Origin: Methanolinea mesophila
GTDB lineage: Archaea; Halobacteriota; Methanomicrobia; Methanomicrobiales; Methanospirillaceae
Assembly: GCF_017873855.1 (NCBI RefSeq)
Contig: NZ_JAGGKR010000001.1
Coordinates: forward strand, 124,001 to 188,000
Length of the DNA stretch: 64,000 bases
Reading direction: 5' to 3'
A program made the translations under genes and the position numbers. Shown in pieces: positions 25,701 through 34,300 of this stretch (its first letter is position 1; each line of letters begins with the position of its first letter). A model generated the notes under the pieces. The model saw only the letters and a program-made list of their open reading frames with translations, made no database searches and was not told the DNA's origin.

Positions 25701-25793
25701 GAGGTAGATATACAGGTTATCCGGTCCAAGCAGCTCTTCCCAGTCATGGCTGGTATCGATCAGGTTCCGAAAGAATTGTTCCTCATTATTCAC
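22749..25793 (-). CDS. Multi-PAS sensor histidine kinase
   Basis: A kinase of about 1014 residues. I take the GTG at 25793 because GGAGAGGAG lies just upstream, rather than the in-frame TTG at 25841. About five PAS domains run from the N-terminus (starting at FFRNLIDTSHDWEELLG; YIVDRDGTCVYVN; EFLPDATFVLDD; SIAHLGSWDLDVR; YANAPIIVWNPEY), joined by charged coiled coils such as AAKNQELAAKNEELVV. The HisKA domain has FAYVASHDLREPLRM with the phosphorylated His near residue 801. The ATPase domain has the N-box FQNLISNAIKFRG, DNGIGIDPDY and GTGIGLAISRRIV. No membrane helix is seen, so it is a cytoplasmic sensor, possibly of redox or small ligands. No response regulator is adjacent. Confidence 0.93.
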   Translation of the reverse strand: MNNEEQFFRNLIDTSHDWEELLGPDNLYIYLSPACERITGYSPEEFIADPDLLESIVHPEDGRILKEHRDRIFHEFRDETCCLDFRIIARDGEIRWINHCCRPLFDDRGEFIGRRGSNRDITVRKKAEEDLQALADRYQLLHEEYEVANEELRSQNDELHLFSEKVAFQERKLQGILSSMEDFVYIVDRDGTCVYVNAAVAKAVSGEPADLCGRSVEDIWDRAGVVMESIGSFRADLAAAFLTGTSKTGENVFRDPEGIRWRLYTIHPLRDESGDQKTALVTSRDITRMKVAERDLKKSHRELMDIIEFLPDATFVLDDRQQVIAWNRAIETMTSVPKENILGKGNYLYSIPFYGEERPMLNDFVITGKRDIGHLYDIFEDRDDVVIAETFAPGFNNGSGAHLWAKASVIRDDEGRTIGAIETIRDITAKRRVEEELLRKNTELSDMNRKLNVLYEELAEIEEELRQNYDEIVRGERALRESTILFSKAESIAHLGSWDLDVRTNRLTWSDEVYRIFGLEPGVFGATYEAFLDAVHPDDRDAVDAAYLGSLREGVDHYEIEHRIVRKDTGEVRSVHEKCEHYRDGTGSIIRSVGMVHDITGRIRAAEELAAKNQELAAKNEELVVLNEDLAEKEEELRQNLDELGKSERTLRETTQYLENLIGYANAPIIVWNPEYRITRFNRAFEVLVGKNAEEVVGMPLESLFPGRCRDANMNLIRKTSKGERWESVEIPVVTNTGEIRTVLWNSATLYEPDGTTVHSVIAQGQDITGRKEMDARLRRKAEELARSNEELERFAYVASHDLREPLRMVTSFSQLLQQRYQGKLDADADEFIDYVVEGGKRMDALVNDLLEFSRINSRARPLAPTDMNVVVEDALKSLSVSTKESGARIEVGYLPTVPVDRTQIAQVFQNLISNAIKFRGEDVPWIRIGATRKDEFWVFSVRDNGIGIDPDYAETIFEIFKRLHTKEQYPGTGIGLAISRRIVERHGGRIWVESDIGKGSTFAFTIPAGDTFS

Positions 25794-25997
25794 GAGATCT
25801 CCTCTCCGATGCGTCGCAGTATTGTTGTTGTTCCCCGGCAAAATTAAAATTTATTATTGACCGATTTACGGACTTCTTTTTCAATTTCCCGGCGGTTGAT
25901 ATTCTGTTTCACTCAGAGATATTAAACACGTCTATTTGGGGTTCTCATAGGCAGGTGTGATGTAAAAGGTTGGGATTCACCCGCCTCCTGCAAAAAA

Positions 25998-26006
25998 CTA
26001 TAAATA
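25998..26006 (+). promoter_or_regulatory. TATA box of the multicopper oxidase gene
   Basis: CTATAAATA within aaaaactataaataccaa, about 40 bases before the GTG start; a transcription start near 26027 would leave a short leader containing the GGTGGT ribosome site. Confidence 0.65.
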
Positions 26007-26044
26007 CCAATTGTCCGGAGTCATCATAACGAAGGTGGTGTGGT

Positions 26045-28987
26045 GTGCGATACATAGCGTACTTATCGTTAGTAATCCTGCTCCTTTTCCTCTCGGGTGC
26101 GGGGACGGCATCTGCCGACCCCATCCCTCCTCTCGTGGCAGGTTTTTCCGCAAATCAGACTTCAGGATTCTCCCCCCTCACGGTGCAGTTCACCGATACG
26201 TCGACCGGGACAGGCATCTTCAGTTATATGTGGAACTTCGGTGACGGTTCTCCTATCGGGACCTATCCCGACCCGATCCATACGTTCACGGCCGAAAGCT
26301 CCACGGTCTATAATGTGACCCTCGTAGTGACCAATTTCGAGACTTCGAGCACAGCCTCGACATTTATCACCGTGAATGTCTCCGGCCCGCCGCCCGAGCC
26401 CCCGGTGGCTGAGTTCGACGCCGATCCGGATCAGGGACCTTCCCCTCTCGAGGTGCATTTCACCGATCTCTCGACCGGGACCCCTCCCTTGAGCTACCTA
26501 TGGGACTTTGGGGACGGGGGCCCGGTCTCCACCCAGGAGAACCCGGTTCATATCTTTACCTCGGACTACACCCGGACATTTCCCGTCACTCTCACGGTGA
26601 CGAATACCGCCGGGTCAAGTTTCGTGGTGCACAATGTGGTCGTAGAGTCCTCCTGCCCGCCCGCTCCCGGACGGCACTTCAACGTCACTTTGCCGAGCGG
26701 ATGGAACCTCTTCTCGACCCCGATCCTGCTCGACCCGGACCAGGCGAAACTGGAACGGCTTCTCCGGTTCTCCGGCGACGATTGTCTCATCGTCCTTGGG
26801 TGGAATGATGGGTCCTGGTTCATTCCTTCCGGGGATTACACCCTCTCCCCGCTCGATGCCCTCTATATCAAGATGAAACGCGCCGGGATAGTCTCCCTGT
26901 ATCCCTCCGACGAGGTCTCCGCACCCCCGACGAGGGTGCTCGACGCCGGGATAAACCTGATAGGCCCGGCTCCGGCGTTCACTTCCGGCGTGTTCCCTGC
27001 GATGCCGCTCGACCAGGCCCTGATCAGCATTCAGGAAGGTGCAAACCACGGACTCGGGTACCTCATGGTGATCAGCCCGTCCCTGAATCAGCCGGGATGG
27101 GGGTATGCCAGGGGCGGGCCGGTCCAGGACCTGCTTCCCTATAAGGGCTACTGGGTCGTGATGCAGAACGCAGGGACCCTTATCGGGTTCTCGACCACTC
27201 CTCTCCCTCCCGAACCGGCACTGCCAATCGATCCGCACACTATTCCCAAATGGGTGAACCAACTGAACGGACCGCCGCCGGTCTACGTGGGGGACGAGGA
27301 TGGACGCTACGAAATTACCATGTCAAGTTTCTGCCAGCAGATCCTCCCCCCGCCATTCCCGGAGACCGAGGTCTGGGGCTACGGCGGTGAGGCGAAGGAT
27401 GGTGTTACCGGTCAGCCCCTCGGATTTGTGAGGAACTCTCCCGCCCCCAGCTTCGAAGCAGAGAAAGACATACCGGTCACGGTGAAGTGGGAGAACCAGA
27501 TTGAGGACCCCCACCTGTTCGCCGTGGATCCCACGCTCCACTGGGCAAATCCGAACCAGATGCCGCACCCGATCCCGCCGTTCAACCCCTATCCGCCCGG
27601 TTATCCCGATGCGCAGTATCCTGTCCCGCTGGTAACCCACCTCCACGGAGCGGAAGTCCAGTCCACTTCGGACGGAGGCCCGGAACAGTGGTTCACCTCG
27701 ACCGGACTGCACGGGATGGACTACCGGACTGAAGAGCCGACAGACCCGGATTCCGCGGTGTACATCTATCCCAACAGCCAGCAGCCGGCGACCCTGTGGT
27801 ATCATGACCATGCGCTCGGCATCACCAGGATCAACGTGATGTCCGGACTCGCCGGGTTCTATCTCTTAAGAGACGAGGACGACCCGGTTGGTGCGGTCCT
27901 TCCGCAGGGGAAGTACGAGGTACCCCTTGCAATCCAGGACCGTGTGTTCCTCTCTGACGGCTCCATATTCTTCCCGTCCGTTGGAAACGTCCCGGACGTC
28001 CACCCCTACTGGAACCCCGAGTTCTTCGGCGATACCATCATGGTGAACGGGATGGTCTGGCCGAACATGAACGTGGACAGGGCGGCATACCGGTTCAGGC
28101 TGCTCGACGGGTCCAATGCACGGTTCTACACACTCACGCTGTCGAACGGCATGAATTTCACCCAGATTGGGAGCGATGGCGGATATCTCAAGACGGCGGC
28201 GGAGCAAAACGAGCTCACCATCGCCCCGGGAGAGCGTGCGGATATCCTGATTGACTTCTCGAGCCTTGCTCCCGGGACAAAGGTGATCCTGATGAACGAC
28301 GCACCGACGCCGTTCCCCAGCGGGGATGCCGTCGACCCCGCCACGACAGGCCAGATCATCCAGTTCACCGTGACGTCGGGCGTGGGGCCGGGGATGCCCG
28401 TCCTCCCCGCCGAATTGAACCCGACCCTGAACGGGACCTTCCCCACCCTCCCTGATCCGGTGAACACCAGGATCCTGACCCTCCAGGAGGTCGTGAGTCC
28501 GGAAGACGAACCGCTGGAGATTCTCCTTGACGGGCAGAAGTGGATGGCGCCGGTATCAGAACTTCCGGTCCAGGGAACCACCGAGGAGTGGATGATCGTT
28601 AATCCCACCATGGATACCCACCCCATTCACCTCCACCTGGTACAGTTCCAGCTGGTCAGCAGGCAGGCGTTCGATGTCGACACTTACCAGACCGACTGGA
28701 TCGCCCTGAACGGCGAGCCCCCGCTCGACCATCCCACGATAAACGTGCCCAACCTTACGCCTTACCTGCTTGGAAGCCCGTCGGGGCCACTCCCGAGCGA
28801 GACCGGGTGGAAGGATACCGTCCAGATGAACCCCGGTGAAGTGACTACCATCAGGATCCGCTGGGCCCAGCAGGACGGCGACGAATATCCGTTCGATCCC
28901 ACGATCGGACCGGGATATGTATGGCACTGCCACATCATCGACCACGAGGATAACGAGATGATGCGGCCCTACATGGTAGTCGCCTGA
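26045..28987 (+). CDS. PKD-GWN-multicopper oxidase fusion, secreted
   Basis: A 980-residue exported protein. After a signal peptide (LSLVILLLFLSGAGTASA) come two PKD domains (residues about 30-115 and 118-200), each with a WxFGDG core, then a GWN module (about 216-390, LPSGWNLFSTP to YKGYWVVMQNAG), then a multicopper oxidase (about 400-980). All copper motifs are intact: HLHG (H532, H534), WYHDH (H587, H589), HPIHLH (H859, H862, H864) and HCHIIDHEDNEMM (H961-M973). The last supplies the type 1 Cys962, His and Met ligands. The enzyme resembles CotA/bilirubin-oxidase-type laccases, which oxidise metals or phenols and reduce O2 to water. This is striking for a presumed strict anaerobe. GTG start; GGTGGT upstream. 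Confidence 0.92.
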   Translation: MRYIAYLSLVILLLFLSGAGTASADPIPPLVAGFSANQTSGFSPLTVQFTDTSTGTGIFSYMWNFGDGSPIGTYPDPIHTFTAESSTVYNVTLVVTNFETSSTASTFITVNVSGPPPEPPVAEFDADPDQGPSPLEVHFTDLSTGTPPLSYLWDFGDGGPVSTQENPVHIFTSDYTRTFPVTLTVTNTAGSSFVVHNVVVESSCPPAPGRHFNVTLPSGWNLFSTPILLDPDQAKLERLLRFSGDDCLIVLGWNDGSWFIPSGDYTLSPLDALYIKMKRAGIVSLYPSDEVSAPPTRVLDAGINLIGPAPAFTSGVFPAMPLDQALISIQEGANHGLGYLMVISPSLNQPGWGYARGGPVQDLLPYKGYWVVMQNAGTLIGFSTTPLPPEPALPIDPHTIPKWVNQLNGPPPVYVGDEDGRYEITMSSFCQQILPPPFPETEVWGYGGEAKDGVTGQPLGFVRNSPAPSFEAEKDIPVTVKWENQIEDPHLFAVDPTLHWANPNQMPHPIPPFNPYPPGYPDAQYPVPLVTHLHGAEVQSTSDGGPEQWFTSTGLHGMDYRTEEPTDPDSAVYIYPNSQQPATLWYHDHALGITRINVMSGLAGFYLLRDEDDPVGAVLPQGKYEVPLAIQDRVFLSDGSIFFPSVGNVPDVHPYWNPEFFGDTIMVNGMVWPNMNVDRAAYRFRLLDGSNARFYTLTLSNGMNFTQIGSDGGYLKTAAEQNELTIAPGERADILIDFSSLAPGTKVILMNDAPTPFPSGDAVDPATTGQIIQFTVTSGVGPGMPVLPAELNPTLNGTFPTLPDPVNTRILTLQEVVSPEDEPLEILLDGQKWMAPVSELPVQGTTEEWMIVNPTMDTHPIHLHLVQFQLVSRQAFDVDTYQTDWIALNGEPPLDHPTINVPNLTPYLLGSPSGPLPSETGWKDTVQMNPGEVTTIRIRWAQQDGDEYPFDPTIGPGYVWHCHIIDHEDNEMMRPYMVVA

Positions 28988-29327
28988 ACTCCACATTTTT
29001 TAGCGTCCGGGCTCGGATCCCGGATGTTTTCAAAAGAATTTACTTTGCTGTACCCTGTCACCCTATACGTTTTTGTTTTTAATTTAGCCCTGGCGAAACC
29101 TTTGAAAATGCAGGAATACTTGAAAGAAAACATGGATCTGACAGAGCCGAAGAATTTACCGCTCACGCCTGCCGTGCGGAAACCGGGGGGGAGAACCGGG
29201 ATATCAATTGTATACCCGGGACCGACCCCTCCTTCCATAAGGCACGGACGCAAGTCGGAAACGGTCAGCTGGGAACCAGTTTGAAAAAGAGGTAAATAAT
29301 ATGCCGGCGTGTCCCCTGGCCGCGGGA
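28988..29327. other. Intergenic region after the oxidase gene
   Basis: About 340 bases between converging genes. It begins with an oligo-T terminator and continues with AT-richer sequence; no coding feature is convincing. Confidence 0.5.
28996..29001 (+). terminator. Oligo-T terminator after the oxidase gene
   Basis: Six T in a row starting nine bases after the stop codon at 28987. Confidence 0.5.
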
Positions 29328-29753
29328 CTACGGGACCCACTCGTATACGATATCGCGGGCTTCAGGCGACCCGCTCTTGCCTTCACCTTCAGTGATGAAT
29401 ACCATCTCGTTCATCCATGCCAGGTTCTTGGCCATGGTCATGTAGGTGACAGGTCCCACCCATGCCTGGACTCCGGGGCTCTTCATTCTCCCGGCAAACA
29501 TGAATTTCCATACCGCCGTCTCTCCTCCGGTGAAATTTATGAACCCCTGCCCGTTTCCTGTGGTGATTCCACCTGGTCCGACGATATCCTGGAATGTTAT
29601 CACGGCCATCCCCTTCAGGCCCTTTGCGGGTCCGAACCCGGTCACTTCCCCGCTTGCGGTCATCTCCATGGTCATACCTTCGGGGCCCACGGCCTTTACC
29701 GACATTCCCATGCTTTTCCACTCGATTTGAAAGACTTTCTGTCCGATTGGCAA
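29328..29753 (-). CDS. Unrecognised protein with a TTG start
   Basis: I do not recognise this 141-residue protein. It is rich in beta-type sequence with many Gly, Met and aromatic residues (KSMGMSVKAVGPEGMTMEM; GNGQGFINFTGGETAVWKF; AWVGPVTYMTM) and has no signal peptide or cysteines. It resembles a single beta-barrel or allene-oxide-cyclase-like fold in pattern, which is a guess. The TTG start at 29753 is supported by a full AAGGAGG seven bases upstream. Confidence 0.65.
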   Translation of the reverse strand: MPIGQKVFQIEWKSMGMSVKAVGPEGMTMEMTASGEVTGFGPAKGLKGMAVITFQDIVGPGGITTGNGQGFINFTGGETAVWKFMFAGRMKSPGVQAWVGPVTYMTMAKNLAWMNEMVFITEGEGKSGSPEARDIVYEWVP

Positions 29754-30002
29754 GATATTGCCTCCTTGTCTTTATAATCACGTAGCTCGCCGGAGTGCTC
29801 CCCGGTCAGGCACCCCTCACCCTGTGAGTTTAAGTAGTTTATGCCGGTGGAGCGGATGCATTCCGAAACCGGGGAAACCCTTCCGAGCGGGCCCGGACCG
29901 ATCGGGTTTTGGGCGCTCTGTCAACAGGCTGCAGGTCTGCATCTATTGTGACAGCCCGCAAGCTGCGGGAAAATACGCATAAAAGAGATATTAGGAAATA
30001 AT

Positions 30003-31247
30003 TCAGTGTTTCCGGCGCCGGACCCGTACCGATTCCGCGTGGGCGAACAGTCCTTCCGCCTCCGCGATCGTTTCGACGATGTCCCCGATCGCCTCGAGAC
30101 CGGTCCGGTCTACCATCTCGACCGATGCCGTTTTACAGAAGTGGTTCACATCGAGTCCTGAGTAAAGTTTCGCGTATCCTGCGGTCGGAAGGACGTGGTT
30201 TGTCCCTACAGCATAATCACCGCTCGCGACCGCCGAGAACCGCCCGACAAAAATCGCCCCTGCATTCTCAACCCGGGTCACCAGGGCAAGGGAGTCCTCG
30301 GTCTGGATCGAGAGATGTTCGGGGGCGACCTGGTCAGAGAGCGCGACCGCCTCATCGAGGTTCCGGACGACCACATACCCGGAATTCAGCAATGCTTTCT
30401 CGATTATCTCACGCCGGGGGGCATTCTGTGTCATTGCGGCGACCGCCTTCCCTACCTTCCCGGGCAGGTCCCGGTCCGTGGTGATCAGGAGGCAGGCCGC
30501 ATCGGGGTCGTGCTCCGCCTGGGCGAGGATGTCGGATGCCACGATCTCGGGATCGGCGGTGCGGTCCGCGATGATCGCGACCTCGCTCGGGCCTGCGGGA
30601 AAGTCGATCTCCACCTTCTCCCGGAGCATCATCTTCGCCATGGTGACATACACGTTTCCCGGTCCGACGATCTTCTGCACCGGGCGGACCGTTTCGGTAC
30701 CGAGCGCCATTGCGGCGATCGCCTGTGCCCCGCCCGCGTTGTAAATTTCGGTCACACCGGCGATGTCGAGGGCGACAAGGGTAAGCGGTTTGACGGGGGG
30801 AGGCGAGCAGGCGCATATCTCGCGGACTCCCGCCACCCGTGCGGGTACCGAGCACATCAGGGCGGTCGATGGATAGGCGGCGCGGCCGCCGGGCACGTAG
30901 ATGCCGACCCTGTGCAGGGGGGTCGTCTTGACCCCGAATACGATCCCCGGTTCGATCGAGTCGAGCCAGAGGCCCCGGGGCCTCTGGAGTTCGTGGAACT
31001 GCTCGATGCGTGCCTCGGCCTCGATGAGCCGCTCCACGACCGCATCATCGACGCTCTCGTACGCGGCTGCGATCTCCTCTTCATGCACCGCGACGTCCTC
31101 CAGCACCACGTGACGGGACATGGCCTTCAGCGCGGCATCGCCTTCATTCCGCACCCTTTCGATGATCCCGGCTACATTCTGCCGTACATCCTCAAGACTG
31201 GAGGCTCTCCCTGCAATCCAGGTGTCGATAGAGACTTCCTTCCACAT
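30003..31247 (-). CDS. hisD: Histidinol dehydrogenase
   Basis: A 414-residue enzyme that oxidises L-histidinol to L-histidine with two NAD+, the last two steps of histidine synthesis. Motifs are intact: YVPGGRAAYPSTALM, IVGPGNVYVTMAKMM, the signature EIDFPAGPSEVAIIAD, SDILAQAEHDPDA with the zinc-binding Gln and His, VAPEHLSI, and GTNHVLPTAGYAK near the C-terminus. The length is normal. The start is the ATG at 31247; an upstream in-frame extension to 31334 looks non-coding. No other his gene is close. Confidence 0.96.
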   Translation of the reverse strand: MWKEVSIDTWIAGRASSLEDVRQNVAGIIERVRNEGDAALKAMSRHVVLEDVAVHEEEIAAAYESVDDAVVERLIEAEARIEQFHELQRPRGLWLDSIEPGIVFGVKTTPLHRVGIYVPGGRAAYPSTALMCSVPARVAGVREICACSPPPVKPLTLVALDIAGVTEIYNAGGAQAIAAMALGTETVRPVQKIVGPGNVYVTMAKMMLREKVEIDFPAGPSEVAIIADRTADPEIVASDILAQAEHDPDAACLLITTDRDLPGKVGKAVAAMTQNAPRREIIEKALLNSGYVVVRNLDEAVALSDQVAPEHLSIQTEDSLALVTRVENAGAIFVGRFSAVASGDYAVGTNHVLPTAGYAKLYSGLDVNHFCKTASVEMVDRTGLEAIGDIVETIAEAEGLFAHAESVRVRRRKH

Positions 31248-31383
31248 TGTGAGAACACTTCGGCAGAATGGCTTGTTAAGGTTCCGGGAGGATGAGAGGA
31301 CCCGTGGGTCGCCGGATCCGGGCTGATGCCTCATTCCGGTTTGCCAAAATTAATGAGATTCTATTCCTAGAGAGGATACTAGT

Positions 31384-34300
31384 GTGATACGCGTCCTCTA
31401 TGTCGACGACGAGCCCGGTTTGCTCGAACTCGCCAGGCTCTTCATAGAGAAACTGGGAAATTTCTCCGTCGATACGGTGGAGTCCGCGTATGGTGCCCTC
31501 GAAAAGATCGACATCGGGGACTACGACGTAATCGTCTCTGATTACCAGATGCCGGGCATGGACGGGCTCGAACTCCTCAAAAAACTCCGTGCTTCGGGAG
31601 ATACCACCCCCTTCCTCATCTTCACCGGGAAAGGGCGTGAAGAGGTTGTCATCAAGGCATTCGAGAACGGGGCCGACTTTTATATCCAGAAAGGGGGCGA
31701 CCCGAATGCACAGTTCGCGGAACTCTCTCACAAGATCCGGCAGGTGATGAACCTCCGCCAGGCGGAAACAGCGCTCCGCGAGAACGAGGAAAAATACCGG
31801 AATCTCGTGGAGAAAGCGAACGAGGCGATCCTCATCGCCCAGGACGGGATAATCCTGTTCGCGAACCCGCGTCTGGCGGAGATACTCGGAATCCCGGCGA
31901 ATGACCTCGAAGGAACGCAGGTTTCGGACTACGTCCACCAGGACGACCTCGAGATGGTGATGTCCCGGCATGTCCACAGGCTCTCGGGAGAGGACGTCCC
32001 TGATACCTACGAATTCAGGGTTATCGGCTCCAATGGACAAATTTACTGGGTAGTCGTGCACGCTACGAGGATCCAGTGGAAAGAAAGACCCGCCCTTCTC
32101 ATACTGCTCGACGACGTGACCGCCCGGAAACAGGCAGAAGAGGAACTCCTGGCCTCGAACGAACAACTGGCAGCTGCAAACGAGGAATTGAAACACCAGT
32201 TCCATCTCCTTTCCCAGAAGAACGAGGAACTTCACGGAGCGTACGAACAGCTCGCTGCGGCCGAGGAGGAACTCCGGCAGAATTACGACGAGCTCGCCCA
32301 GAACCAGAAACTGCTCACGGAGAGCGAGGGGAGGTTCCGGCGGATAATCGAGACCGCATTCGAAGGCGTCTGGCAGATGGACGACCAGCTCCGCACCACG
32401 TTTGTCAACAGCAGAATGGCGGAGATGCTCGGGTATACCCCCGAAGAGATGCTCGGGAGGAAGATCACCGCCTTCATGCCGGAAGAAGAACTCCCCGGCC
32501 ACGAAGCCCTGATAGAGCGAAGGCACAGGGGCAACGGTGACCATTACGAACGGCGCCTCATCCGGAAGGATGGCAGGGTGATCTGGACACTGGTATCGGC
32601 AACCGCGGTTACGGACCGGGATGGGCGGTTCCTCGGTTCGTTCGCCATGCTCTCGGACATCACCGACCGGAAGAAGGCCGAGGAGGAACTGCGCGAGAGC
32701 AGGGAACGGCTGGAGAACATCATCGATTTCCTCCCGGACGCAACGTTCGTGATCGACCCCGGGGGCAGGGTGATAGCCTGGAACAGGGCCATCGAGGAGA
32801 TGACCGGGATCAAGGCGGAAGATATCCTCGGCAAAGGGAATTACGAATATGCACTTCCCTTCTACCGGGAACGCCGGCCGATACTCGTCGACCTTGTCTT
32901 AAAAGACGACCCGGACGTGGCGGCACAGTATCCTTTCATCATCCAGGACGGGGAGAAGCTGATCTCCGAAGTCACCCTCCCCCAGTTCCATGAAGGAAAG
33001 GGGGGTCATTTCTGGTTCACCTCGACTCCCCTGTATGATACGAATGGCTCGATCGCCGGGGCTATAGAATCCATCCGGGACATCACCGACCGGAAACAGG
33101 CGGAGGACGAGCTGCAGCGGGAGACGTACGAACTGGGGGCTGCATACGAGGAACTCGCCGCATCGGAAGAGGAACTGGCCCAGAGCTTCGACGAGATGCA
33201 AAAGAGTCATGCGAGGCTCGAGCGGAGCGAGAGAAGGTTCCGGCAGCTCTTCGAGGCGATGTTCGAGGGGGTTGCGCTCCACGAAATCGTGTATGACAAG
33301 GACGGGGCCCCGTCCGACTATCGAATCCTCGCGGTAAATCCCTCGTTCGAGAGAATTTTAGGCATCGGACGTGAAAGTGTCCGCGGTAAAACCAGCAGGG
33401 CTGTATATGGAATGGCAGAGCCTCCCTTTCTCGATATTTACGCCCGGGTGGTGGAATCCGGGGTGCCGGAATCATTCGAAACCTATGTCCCGGGGATGGA
33501 CAAATATTTCCGGATATCTGTATATTCCCCGCATATCCACCAGTTTGTCACGATCTTCGAGGACATCACCGACCGGAAAACCGCCGAGATAGCCCTCACC
33601 GAGGCTCGGGATCAGGTGAACGCCACGCACCGGCTCGCCCACATCGGGGTATTTTCGTGGAATGCTGAAAAGGACATCATTACGTGGTCGCCCGAACTCT
33701 ATCGTATCCTGGGAAGAGACCCGGCCTGTCCCATTCCCTCGTTCCAGGGACTGGAACCGTGCTTTACCCCCGCGAGCTGGAAGGATCTCAAGGCCGTATC
33801 TTTGCGGACACTGGACCAGGGAGAACCGATCGACATAGAACTGGAGATTGTCCGCCCCGATGGGACAATCTGCCTGACGCATACCATCGGCGGTCCGATC
33901 CGCGACAGTTCGGGAAGAATTACCGGCATCCACGGAACGGTCCAGGACACGACACGGCGCAGACAGGCGGAGAATGAACTTCGTGAACGGGAGCGGTTCC
34001 TCTCTACGCTGATCAGCAACCTCCCCGGCTTTGCCTACCGGTGCAGGAATGACCGGGACTGGACGATGGAGTTCATCAGCGACGGGTGCGAGGCGGTCAC
34101 CGGGTATTCACCGGTGGACTTCATCGGAAACGCCACCCTGGCATTCAACGACATCATTCATCCGGAGTACCGGGACAAGCTCTGGGATACCTGGCAGGAA
34201 GATCTCGAACACAGGACTGTCTTTGAGGAAGAATACCCCATAATAACCCGTGACGGGAATATCCGCTGGGTGTGGGAGCGGGGACGCGGGGTATTTTCCG

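Noticed and set aside
31276-32544. A 422-codon minus-strand frame opposite the REC-PAS kinase
   Set aside because: The plus strand carries a fully recognisable kinase; the long antisense frame is a codon-bias effect in GC-rich sequence.
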